NCBI GenBank assembly: GCA_035637115.1
Contig: DASPXV010000139.1
Span: 1 to 64,000, forward strand
From: JAICSD01 sp035637115
GTDB taxonomy: Bacteria; Acidobacteriota; Vicinamibacteria; Vicinamibacterales; 2-12-FULL-66-21
DNA length: 64,000 bases
Direction: 5' to 3'
Part shown: in pieces, positions 20,880 through 28,187 of the stretch
Layout: each line of letters starts with the position of its first letter
How positions within the stretch are numbered: position 1 is the first letter of the stretch
Notes under the pieces: model-generated
What the model was told of the DNA's origin: nothing
The model's database searches: none
What the model saw: the letters and a program-made list of their open reading frames with translations, nothing else
Made by a program: the position numbers and the translations under genes

Positions 20880-22610
20880 CTACTGTCGCTTGTACGCGAT
20901 CTTTCCGCCCACGATCGTGTACGACACCTTCGCCGTCGGAATCTCGTCCTCAGGAACCTTCAGGATGTCCTTCGACAGCACGGTGATGTCCGCGTACTTG
21001 CCGGGCTTCAGCGAGCCGCGGTTCTGTTCCTCGAAGCCGGCGTAGGCCCCGTTGATCGTGTAGGACTTCAGCGCTTCCATCCGCGACATCCGCTGATCGG
21101 GGAAGAAGACAGAGCCGTCCTTCAACTTCCGGCTGACGCTCGCGTAGTAGTTCGCGATTGGATCGACGTCTTCGACAGGCGCGTCGGTGCCGTTCGCGAC
21201 GATCGCGCCAGATTTCATCAGCTTCTGCCAGACGTATGCCCCTTCCTGCGCGCGCGCGCGGCCGAGGCGCTCGAGCACGTACGGGGCATCGGACGTGCAG
21301 TGGATCCCCTGCATCGACGCAATCACGCCCATCCTGCCGAATCGCGGAATGTCGGCGGCGCTGATGTGTTGTGCGTGCTCGACGCGCCATCGCAGATCCT
21401 TTTTGGAAGGGTTGGCCTTGAACGCACGCTCGAAGATGTCGAGCGTCTCGCGATTCGCGCGATCGCCGATCGCGTGGACCGCGAGCTGGTAGCCATTGGC
21501 CATCGCGAGTCTCGCGGTCTCCTCGATCTCCGCCGTCGTCGTCGTCTGCAGCCCGGTCGATTCCGGCTTGTCGGCGTAGGGCGCGAGCAGCCACGCGCCG
21601 CGGGAGCCCAGCGCGCCGTCGATCGCCTTCTTGATCGCCCGCACGGTGAGGTAGCCGTTGCCGTAGTCCACCATCCGGTACTGCGCGAGCTTCGGCGCGA
21701 TCGACGCGTTGTCCTGCCGGACCATCACCCACAGGCGGATGGCCATCTTCCCCTCATCGACCATCTTCTTCATCAGGTCGATCGTGGCGAGCGGCGATCC
21801 TGCGTCCTCGAACGTCGTGATGCCCTTCGACAACGATTCCTGCGCCGCGAGCTCCAGCTCCTTGCGCGCGCGCGCCTCGCGATCGGCGCCGGTTGGCGTG
21901 GGTTCGCCGGCGCCGCGCTTGATCAGCCCCTGCGCCCTCTCGCGCAGCAGACCGGTGGCATCACCGTTCTTGTCGCGGAGGATTTCGCCACCTGCGGGAC
22001 TTTCCGTGGGGCGCCGGATGCCCGAAAGCTCCATCGCCTTGCCGTTCACGAACGCTGCGTGACCGCTCGCGTGCACGAGGAGGACGGGATTGTCGGGCGA
22101 CACCTTGTCGAGGGATGCATGCGTCGGGAAACCTTCCACATTCGGCACCGGTCTCGCGGTCCACTTCTCCTGGTGCCATCCGCGGCCGTAGATCCATTGT
22201 CCGGGCTTCGCGCGTGACACCGCGTCCGCGACCATCCGCACGATTTCGTCCCACGACTGCACGTTCATCAGGTTCAGCTCGAGCTGCGCGCCGCCAACCC
22301 CCGTGAAGTGGCCGTGGCTCTCGACGAAGCCCGGGATGGCGAGCTGCCCCTGCAGATCGATAACCTGCGTGGCGGGGCCGATCATCCCCTTGATTTCCGC
22401 TGCCGTCCCGAGCGCCTGGATGCGATCCTTGGTGATCGCAATCGCTTCTGCCTCCGGCCGCGCGTCGCCCACGGTGACAATGCGGCCGTTGGTGAGCACG
22501 AGATCCGCAGCTGGCGCCGCCGCCGTCCCGCCGCGCTGCGCCCGCGGCCCCGCCGAGAGCATCGCGATGCCAGCCGCGCATATCACGACCAGAAACTGGA
22601 GCTTTCGCAT
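20880..22610 (-). CDS. Secreted amidohydrolase family 3 (YtcJ-like)
   Basis: 576 aa. The signal peptide (residues 1-~24) is followed by an N-terminal beta-sandwich strand ADLVLTNGRIVTVGD. A TIM barrel then has the metal motif VESHGHF (His99, His101), an EHAQHISAADIPRFG segment, and the ADITVLSKDI C-terminal strand typical of amidohydrolase_3. It should hydrolyse N-acyl or amide bonds of an unknown substrate outside the cytoplasm. It is followed by a second, unrelated amidohydrolase-fold gene on the same strand. Confidence 0.9.
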   Translation of the reverse strand: MRKLQFLVVICAAGIAMLSAGPRAQRGGTAAAPAADLVLTNGRIVTVGDARPEAEAIAITKDRIQALGTAAEIKGMIGPATQVIDLQGQLAIPGFVESHGHFTGVGGAQLELNLMNVQSWDEIVRMVADAVSRAKPGQWIYGRGWHQEKWTARPVPNVEGFPTHASLDKVSPDNPVLLVHASGHAAFVNGKAMELSGIRRPTESPAGGEILRDKNGDATGLLRERAQGLIKRGAGEPTPTGADREARARKELELAAQESLSKGITTFEDAGSPLATIDLMKKMVDEGKMAIRLWVMVRQDNASIAPKLAQYRMVDYGNGYLTVRAIKKAIDGALGSRGAWLLAPYADKPESTGLQTTTTAEIEETARLAMANGYQLAVHAIGDRANRETLDIFERAFKANPSKKDLRWRVEHAQHISAADIPRFGRMGVIASMQGIHCTSDAPYVLERLGRARAQEGAYVWQKLMKSGAIVANGTDAPVEDVDPIANYYASVSRKLKDGSVFFPDQRMSRMEALKSYTINGAYAGFEEQNRGSLKPGKYADITVLSKDILKVPEDEIPTAKVSYTIVGGKIAYKRQ

Positions 22611-22646
22611 GCCGGGAATTATAGGCCACGCGAGCGCGGGCCGCGG

Positions 22647-23525
22647 TTAGTCCTGGAACAGGCGATCGAAGTTGTCGGCGAGCACGGCGTCGCGGTCAAT
22701 GTCTCTCGCGGCGATCGCGCGCAGGATGCGGTCCTGCTCTTCGTAAATCGGCCGCTGCCAGCCGCGCGGAAAGAAGGACGAGTCGGAGCCAAACAGGATG
22801 CGTGACGGACCGGCGACGGCGAACGCCTGTTTGAAGACAGATTGCAGCGTGAGGCCCGGGTGGTACCGAATCCAGCTGTTGGAGCTGGACGTGTCGAAGT
22901 GAATCGTCGGGCACTGGTCCGCGGCCATCAGCGCTTCGCGGAAGTAGCCGGCGCCGAAGTGCGGAATGATGACCGGCACGTCCGGGTAGCCGAGCGCCGT
23001 GCGCGCAAGCGCGAGCGGATCCCCGAGGCGCAGGTCGAAGCGGCTGGGAAGCCCAAGCTTCTTGCGCACGCCGACCGTCAGGACGCCGCAGTGGGCAAAA
23101 ACGACCGCCTGATGCGCCGAGGCGGCTCGGAAGACTCGGTCCACGATGTCGTCGTCGAGCCGATAGCCGTGCATCGCGGGGAACAGACAGATGCCGCGAA
23201 GGTTGAGATCCTTCAACGCGCGCTCGAGCGCCGCGTCCGCGGCCGGCGCCGCGGGGTTGTGCATGAAGAACCCGACGAAACGATGCGGATGGTGAGCGAC
23301 CGCCTCGGCGACCGATGCGGCGTCACCCGGAATGCTTGCAATCAGCGTCGCGCGTGAGACGCCGTGGCGATCGAGCTCGCTGATCCACCTGTCGCCAAGC
23401 TCCGTTGCCGTGCCGGGTGGTTCCCACTCGAGATGCGACGCAACGGCGTCAGCGCCGCCAGCGTCCGGGGCGAGCAGCTCGAGAAACCGCGACGAGAAGA
23501 AATGGCAATGGACGTCGTTAATCAT
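22647..23525 (-). CDS. Amidohydrolase-2-type TIM-barrel metal hydrolase
   Basis: 292 aa, cytosolic. It starts with the metal-binding strand MINDVHCHFF (His6, His8). Later come VVFAHCGV, VIIPHFGAGYF and RILFGSDSSFF, the His and Asp positions of the amidohydrolase_2/decarboxylase group. Hydrolysis or decarboxylation of a small carboxylate is likely; the substrate is unknown. The ATG at 23525 is chosen because the longer frame upstream is read through the MITE-like element that begins 11 bp away. Confidence 0.82.
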   Translation of the reverse strand: MINDVHCHFFSSRFLELLAPDAGGADAVASHLEWEPPGTATELGDRWISELDRHGVSRATLIASIPGDAASVAEAVAHHPHRFVGFFMHNPAAPAADAALERALKDLNLRGICLFPAMHGYRLDDDIVDRVFRAASAHQAVVFAHCGVLTVGVRKKLGLPSRFDLRLGDPLALARTALGYPDVPVIIPHFGAGYFREALMAADQCPTIHFDTSSSNSWIRYHPGLTLQSVFKQAFAVAGPSRILFGSDSSFFPRGWQRPIYEEQDRILRAIAARDIDRDAVLADNFDRLFQD

Positions 23526-23535
23526 GCAGGGATGG

Positions 23536-23700
23536 CTAGTGTCCCGTCCCAGTGGATCGTGGCATAAGTCCCAGGCGCGGCGCCCGGATCGCAAGGCGCG
23601 ACGAGCGAGGATACCGGGAGTATCTGAGCGAGGAGCAACGCCGCGAGGCGGGATGCCCCGCCCGGGAATTATGTCGCGAACCACTGGGACGGGACACTAG
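23536..23700. mobile_element. 165-bp MITE-like element with perfect 20-bp terminal inverted repeats
   Basis: Both ends read CTAGTGTCCCGTCCCAGTGG inward (23536-23555 and the complement of 23681-23700), identical over 20 bp. The pairing continues imperfectly for about another 20 bp. The outermost CTAG is palindromic and could be a target-site duplication. The interior is GC-rich, with a GGATACC-GGGAGTATC-like dyad, and encodes no transposase. The right end supplies the TAG stop of the phosphoesterase gene. Confidence 0.75.
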
Positions 23701-24161
23701 AACCACACGATCTCCACTTCTATCCCGGCGGCGTTCACGGTCATTCTCGCAACGCTTGGTTTCAAATTGAAGCGTCGGGGTCCAGCCGCACCTGGATTGA
23801 CGACCAGGCGCTTGCCTGCGCGCTCGACGAGCGGCTTGTGCGTGTGGCCGAACACGATCACGTCGGCAGTGTAACGCGCCAGCAGCTTTTCCGGTGTAGG
23901 ACTACCACCGACTTCATGGCCGTGGCTGACGTGGATCGAAACCCGATCGATTTCCATCAGTAGCTGTGCTTCGAGGCCGGGCTCGCCCGATGCGTCCGTA
24001 TTCCCGAAGACGGCGCGCACCGGCGCAATTGCCGACAGTTCCGTAATCACGGAGCGTCCGCCGACATCACCCGCGTGGAGGATCAGTTCGACGCCTTCGA
24101 GTGCGCCGAAGATTTCGGGGCGGACTAAGCCGTGAGTGTCAGCGACGAGCCCGACGATCAC
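23697..24161 (-). CDS. YfcE-family metallophosphoesterase
   Basis: 154 aa. It contains all the metal motifs of small calcineurin-like phosphodiesterases: ADTHG (Asp7, His9), HAGDVGG, FGNTD, HVSHGHE and FGHTHKP. It likely acts on cyclic or linear phosphodiesters in the cytosol. The ATG overlaps the response-regulator stop by 4 nt (ATGA), so it is the third gene of a kinase/regulator operon. The stop codon lies in the terminal CTAG of the adjacent MITE-like element, so the extreme C-terminus (EVEIVWF) may have been trimmed by insertion. Confidence 0.92.
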   Translation of the reverse strand: MIVGLVADTHGLVRPEIFGALEGVELILHAGDVGGRSVITELSAIAPVRAVFGNTDASGEPGLEAQLLMEIDRVSIHVSHGHEVGGSPTPEKLLARYTADVIVFGHTHKPLVERAGKRLVVNPGAAGPRRFNLKPSVARMTVNAAGIEVEIVWF

Positions 24162-24838
24162 CCGGCGAACTTATACCCCATTCCGTGGACGGTCAGGATG
24201 AATTGCGGGTGACGCGGATTCGGCTCGATCTTCTGACGCAGCCAGGCGACGTGGACGTCAACGGTGCGCGTCGATGGCATCGAGTTATAGCCCCAGACCT
24301 CGTTGAGCAGTTCCTCGCGGGTCAGCGTGGCGCCGCGATGTTCGAGGAAGTAGCGGAGCAGCTGGAACTCGCGGGCCGACAGCTCTATAGGCTGCCCGTC
24401 CCTCGTCGCTTCCGCCTTGCGGAAGTCGACGCGGATGTCGCCAAACGCGTGGCCTTCGGTGGGATGCGGTGTGGCGGGCGCACGCCGCAGCTGCGCCTCG
24501 ATGCGCGCGAGCAATTCCGCCATCTCGAAGGGTTTCGTGACGTAGTCGTCGGCGCCCAGCTTGAGGCCGACGACCTTGTCGACGACCTGGCCGCGCGCGG
24601 TCAGCATGATGACGGGTGTTTCGATGCCGCGCTTGCGCAGCTCGCGACAGACGTCGAAGCCGCTCATCCTCGGAAGCATCAGGTCGAGCAACACGAGATC
24701 GAATGCGTCGTTCGTGGCGCGCTCGACACCACTCTCGCCGTCCGGCGCATTCTCGACGCTGTAGCCCTCGCGGGACAGGCGATCGGTCAGCGTCAGGACG
24801 ATCCCCGGTTCGTCCTCAATGAGCAGGATTCTCTTCAC
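24158..24838 (-). CDS. OmpR/PhoB-family response regulator
   Basis: 226 aa. The receiver domain has the acidic pocket (Glu8, Asp9), phosphoacceptor Asp52 (LVLLDLMLP), Thr80 and Lys102 (VTKPFE). The C-terminal winged helix includes LSAREFQLLRYFLEHRG and RTVDVHVAWLRQKIEPNP. It is partnered with the histidine kinase gene upstream in the same operon and coupled to the phosphoesterase downstream. Target genes are unknown; the divergent secreted protein/TonB receptor pair is a nearby candidate. Confidence 0.95.
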   Translation of the reverse strand: MKRILLIEDEPGIVLTLTDRLSREGYSVENAPDGESGVERATNDAFDLVLLDLMLPRMSGFDVCRELRKRGIETPVIMLTARGQVVDKVVGLKLGADDYVTKPFEMAELLARIEAQLRRAPATPHPTEGHAFGDIRVDFRKAEATRDGQPIELSAREFQLLRYFLEHRGATLTREELLNEVWGYNSMPSTRTVDVHVAWLRQKIEPNPRHPQFILTVHGMGYKFAG

Positions 24839-24841
24839 GGC

Positions 24842-25007
24842 TTACTTAGCCGGGGGGTTCGCCCCGCCGGACCCCCCCTGCACGCTCGCTCGCGGGGGCC
24901 CCTGAATCCCCCGCTTCCGCCTCTGCTGAAGCTACGGCGGACGCGCCGAAGCGCCTCCGGCGCGAAGGCGGGCGGCTCGCGTGGCTCACTCGCTGCGCTC
25001 GTTCGCG
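24842..25007. other. GC-rich spacer with hairpins inside a kinase/regulator operon
   Basis: 166 bp between the kinase stop and the regulator start. It contains GGGGGTTCGCCCC-type dyads, a GCTTCCGCC...GAAGCTAC segment resembling the hairpins at 53002-53128, and a CTCGCTGCGCTCG dyad next to the kinase stop. It is unusually long for spacing inside such an operon and may be an inserted palindromic repeat or an attenuator. No gene is supported. Confidence 0.4.
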
Positions 25008-27011
25008 TCACGAAGGCTGTGGCGCCGCATGGCCGACGCCGTTTTGGCGCTCCGCAGGGTCTCCGCCAAGCACGGGCAATGTCACCGTAAACGTGCTGCC
25101 CTGACCCGGCGTGCTGGTCAGCGTAATCCGTCCCGCGTGCGCGTCGACGATCCGCTTGACGAGACTCAAACCAAGACCAGCGCCCTGGATCTGTGCGGCA
25201 ACGACCGCGGGCGCGCGGTAGAAGGGATCGAAGATCTTCGCCTGGTCCGCTGCGGCGATGCCGATGCCGCGATCGCTGACACTCACGTCGACGCTTCCGC
25301 CTGACGCGGTGGCGCGGATGCCGATCCACCGCGCGTCAGCCCCGTACTTGATCGCGTTTCCGACCAGGTTCTGGAACACGCGGCGCAGCGCGGATTCGTC
25401 ACCCGCGACGGCAGGCAGGTTGTCGTCGATCGCAAGTTCGATGTCGACGCCCGCCGCGGCCGTCGCTTCAGCGGTGGCCACATCGCGCAGCAGCGCACCA
25501 ATCGCCACGGGCGTCGGCGTCAGCGTCCGCTGCCCTGATTGCATGCCCGCGAACTCGAGGATCTGCTCGACGAGATCCGTCAGGCGCAGCCCTTCGCGGC
25601 GGACGAGCTCTCCGTACTGCCGGATGCGAGCCTCGTCGTTCACGACACCATCGGCGAGATTGTCCCCGGCCGATCGAATCACCGCAAGCGGCGTCCGCAG
25701 CTCGTGCGAAACGGTCGCGACGAATTCGAGCTGCTGCCGCGCGAGATCGTGTGCGCGTCGCGTCGAAAGCACGAGGAAGCCGACGCTCAGACCAAGGATG
25801 CCGAGAATCGAGCTGCTGATGACGAGATTCCGGCGGCGCGCTGTATTCACGGCATGCTCGAGCGATCCCGACGGATGCTTGACCATCAGTCGCCACTGTC
25901 CCTGTGGCTGCTGGCCCGCCCGCGCGCCGAACGAGGCGGCCGCCCCCGACAGCATGGCGCCGATGCGCTGCTGCGTCGCGGAAGATGACTCACCCCGCCG
26001 GCCGCTCTGCATGACGATCGATAACGGCGCGGACGTGATCGCGACGTTGCCCTGCGGCGCAGTGATGGACTGGCGGACGAACGCCTGTGTGTGCCGCCCC
26101 TGCGCTCCGGGTGGAATCGCGGTGAACGTCGTGAAACGCGTGACCTCCGCAACCAGCGGTTCGAAATCTTTCACACGCACCTGGAAGAAATCGACGTGCG
26201 CGTCGACATTTGCGTCCGGTGCAGGCGCGAACTCGCGGACCGAGTGATACAGCGGCGGCTCCCCCGCGGTGGAGGGGACGACGGCGAGCTGGTAATCGAA
26301 GCCATCGCCGGTCCCCTGGAAGTGCAGCTGCGCGAGAGCGGGCAGCATCTCCTTCTTCATGTAGTCGGCGTCGAGCACGACGATCGAGTAGCGAAAGCCT
26401 GACGGCATCTGCATCGGCATCGCTCGCGCCGATTGACGCATGTCGATGTGACTGAGCATCAGCATCGGCGCGGGAATGACGAGCGCCGGCACGGACGCCC
26501 AGACCGTGGAAATCGGCGGTCTCACGACGAATGATGCAGGAACCTGAGAGGGCGCGAGCGGCGCCGTCACGGCGGACCGATCGACCGCCTTCTTCACATC
26601 AGCAAGCGCGTCGGGCCAGTCGGCCGGCTCGAGAAACCGCGTGGACGCATTGAGCCGCTGCAGCACGCTCGAACCGTGGCCGTCCTGCACGGTCACGACG
26701 TACACGTCCTTGAGCATCCGGGGAAATCGCGCTGTCGCCTGCCAGCGATCGTAGCGCGCCATGAGCGCGGCGACGGTTCCCTGATCCGGCTGCATCGCGT
26801 CGAGCTGGAACATCAGGTAGGCACGGGTCAGCTCGCGGTCCACATCCTGCGAGAACGCCGTGGCGCGGGTGTTCAGCGTCGCCTTCATCCGATCGCGTTC
26901 CGCGCCGCTGATCTGTCCGAGCCACTGGTACTGCAGGGTCGCGAGGAGCGCAATCAATCCCAGGAGCGCTCCCGCGATCACCGGTATCGGCAGCCGGAAA
27001 TGCCGTCGCAT
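25008..27011 (-). CDS. Sensor histidine kinase with large periplasmic domain
   Basis: 667 aa. TM1 is at about 11-29 and TM2 at about 396-416, enclosing a ~365-residue extracytoplasmic sensor that I cannot assign to a named family. The HisKA domain has the phospho-acceptor His436 (SHELRTPL). The HATPase_c domain follows with FQNLVGNAIKYG, DRGIGI and GAGLGLSLVKRIV. It transmits an envelope signal to the regulator encoded downstream. The kinase precedes the regulator here, the reverse of the commonest order. The signal is unknown. Confidence 0.93.
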   Translation of the reverse strand: MRRHFRLPIPVIAGALLGLIALLATLQYQWLGQISGAERDRMKATLNTRATAFSQDVDRELTRAYLMFQLDAMQPDQGTVAALMARYDRWQATARFPRMLKDVYVVTVQDGHGSSVLQRLNASTRFLEPADWPDALADVKKAVDRSAVTAPLAPSQVPASFVVRPPISTVWASVPALVIPAPMLMLSHIDMRQSARAMPMQMPSGFRYSIVVLDADYMKKEMLPALAQLHFQGTGDGFDYQLAVVPSTAGEPPLYHSVREFAPAPDANVDAHVDFFQVRVKDFEPLVAEVTRFTTFTAIPPGAQGRHTQAFVRQSITAPQGNVAITSAPLSIVMQSGRRGESSSATQQRIGAMLSGAAASFGARAGQQPQGQWRLMVKHPSGSLEHAVNTARRRNLVISSSILGILGLSVGFLVLSTRRAHDLARQQLEFVATVSHELRTPLAVIRSAGDNLADGVVNDEARIRQYGELVRREGLRLTDLVEQILEFAGMQSGQRTLTPTPVAIGALLRDVATAEATAAAGVDIELAIDDNLPAVAGDESALRRVFQNLVGNAIKYGADARWIGIRATASGGSVDVSVSDRGIGIAAADQAKIFDPFYRAPAVVAAQIQGAGLGLSLVKRIVDAHAGRITLTSTPGQGSTFTVTLPVLGGDPAERQNGVGHAAPQPS

Positions 27012-27159
27012 GGGCCGAGTCTAGCACGCAGATTTCGATGCTTTTGCTGAGGAGCCGCAGGTTTTACGTGCTTAACAAACTCTTTGCGTGCCCTTAACCA
27101 TCTCCGCCGCCGATCTCGCGATGATGACTCGTCTCATTCACGAGAGAAGGGGTTTGCAG

Positions 27160-28182
27160 ATGAATTATCGAGTGCTCGGATCCGTGACAGCCGCGGCGGC
27201 CATCGCGTTCGCACAACCGGTTGCCTACCTCGCTCAGGAAGCGGCCAAGGCCACCGAGATCATCGCGGCGGCGCGCAAGGTAATCGGCGGCAACAAGCTC
27301 GACGCGCTGAAGACGTTCAGCGTCCAGTCGTCCGTCGAGCGGAACATCAACAACATGCAGATCGCTTCGGACGTCGAGATCGTACTCGACCTTCCGGACA
27401 AGTACCTGCGGAGCGAGACGCCGAGCGGCGGAGGCATGGTCATCATGGCCGGCGCCGGCGCGACCGGTTTCAACGGCGATCGCCCGCTGCAGAAGATCCA
27501 GAACGGGACGACGATGTCGGCAGGCGGCGGAATGATGATCCGCATCGGCGGACCGGGAGCGATGAGCGGCAGCTCGGGTGAGAAGCCGACGCCCGAACAG
27601 CTCGAGCAGATCTCGAAGGCAGCGGTGCGCAACAGCCGCATCGAGGCGTCGCGCCTGATGCTCGGCTGGTTCGCGAACGCTCACCCCACCGCCAAGGCGG
27701 AATACGCGTACCTCGGCGAAGCGGAATCGCCGGAGGGCAAGGCATACGTGATCGACGTGAAGAACGCCGACAACTTCGCGGCGCGCCTCTTCATCGACGA
27801 GCAGACGCACCTGCCGCTCATGGTCACCTACAAGGAACCGCAGCCACGCACGGTGACGTCGAGCAAGTCGACCGTGCCGGCGGGCGCCGCGGCCGGTGGT
27901 CACGGTCACGTCGTCACGCAACCGAACGAGCGGCCGATGACTGAAGAAGAACGCAAGAAGGCGCAGGCGGAGGTCGAGAAGCAGATCCAGGAGATGCAAC
28001 GTCAGCCCCCGGTGCTGGTGGATTACGCCATCTACTTCGAGGATTGGCGCGACGTCGAAGGGATCAAGTTCCCCTTCAAGATGCGTCGGGCGATGGCGGG
28101 CACGACGACCGAGGAATGGTCGGTCGGCAAGGTCAAGGTCAACCCCAAGGTGGACCCGAAGCGGTTCGCCGGCGAGAGCTAA
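27160..28182 (+). CDS. Secreted LolA-like/unknown protein preceding a TonB receptor
   Basis: 340 aa. A signal peptide leads to EIIAAARKVIGGNKLDALKTFSV. The mature chain alternates strands in a way that suggests the LolA/LppX half-barrel, interrupted by a Gly/Met-rich segment (residues ~93-150). It ends with an acidic helix (MTEEERKKAQAEVEKQIQEM) and VDYAIYFEDWRDVEGIKFPFKMR. The start is fixed by GAAGGGG before the ATG. The stop lies 5 nt before the TonB receptor gene, so the two are one operon. A role in handling the receptor's ligand is inferred only. Confidence 0.7.
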   Translation: MNYRVLGSVTAAAAIAFAQPVAYLAQEAAKATEIIAAARKVIGGNKLDALKTFSVQSSVERNINNMQIASDVEIVLDLPDKYLRSETPSGGGMVIMAGAGATGFNGDRPLQKIQNGTTMSAGGGMMIRIGGPGAMSGSSGEKPTPEQLEQISKAAVRNSRIEASRLMLGWFANAHPTAKAEYAYLGEAESPEGKAYVIDVKNADNFAARLFIDEQTHLPLMVTYKEPQPRTVTSSKSTVPAGAAAGGHGHVVTQPNERPMTEEERKKAQAEVEKQIQEMQRQPPVLVDYAIYFEDWRDVEGIKFPFKMRRAMAGTTTEEWSVGKVKVNPKVDPKRFAGES

Positions 28183-28187
28183 CCATC

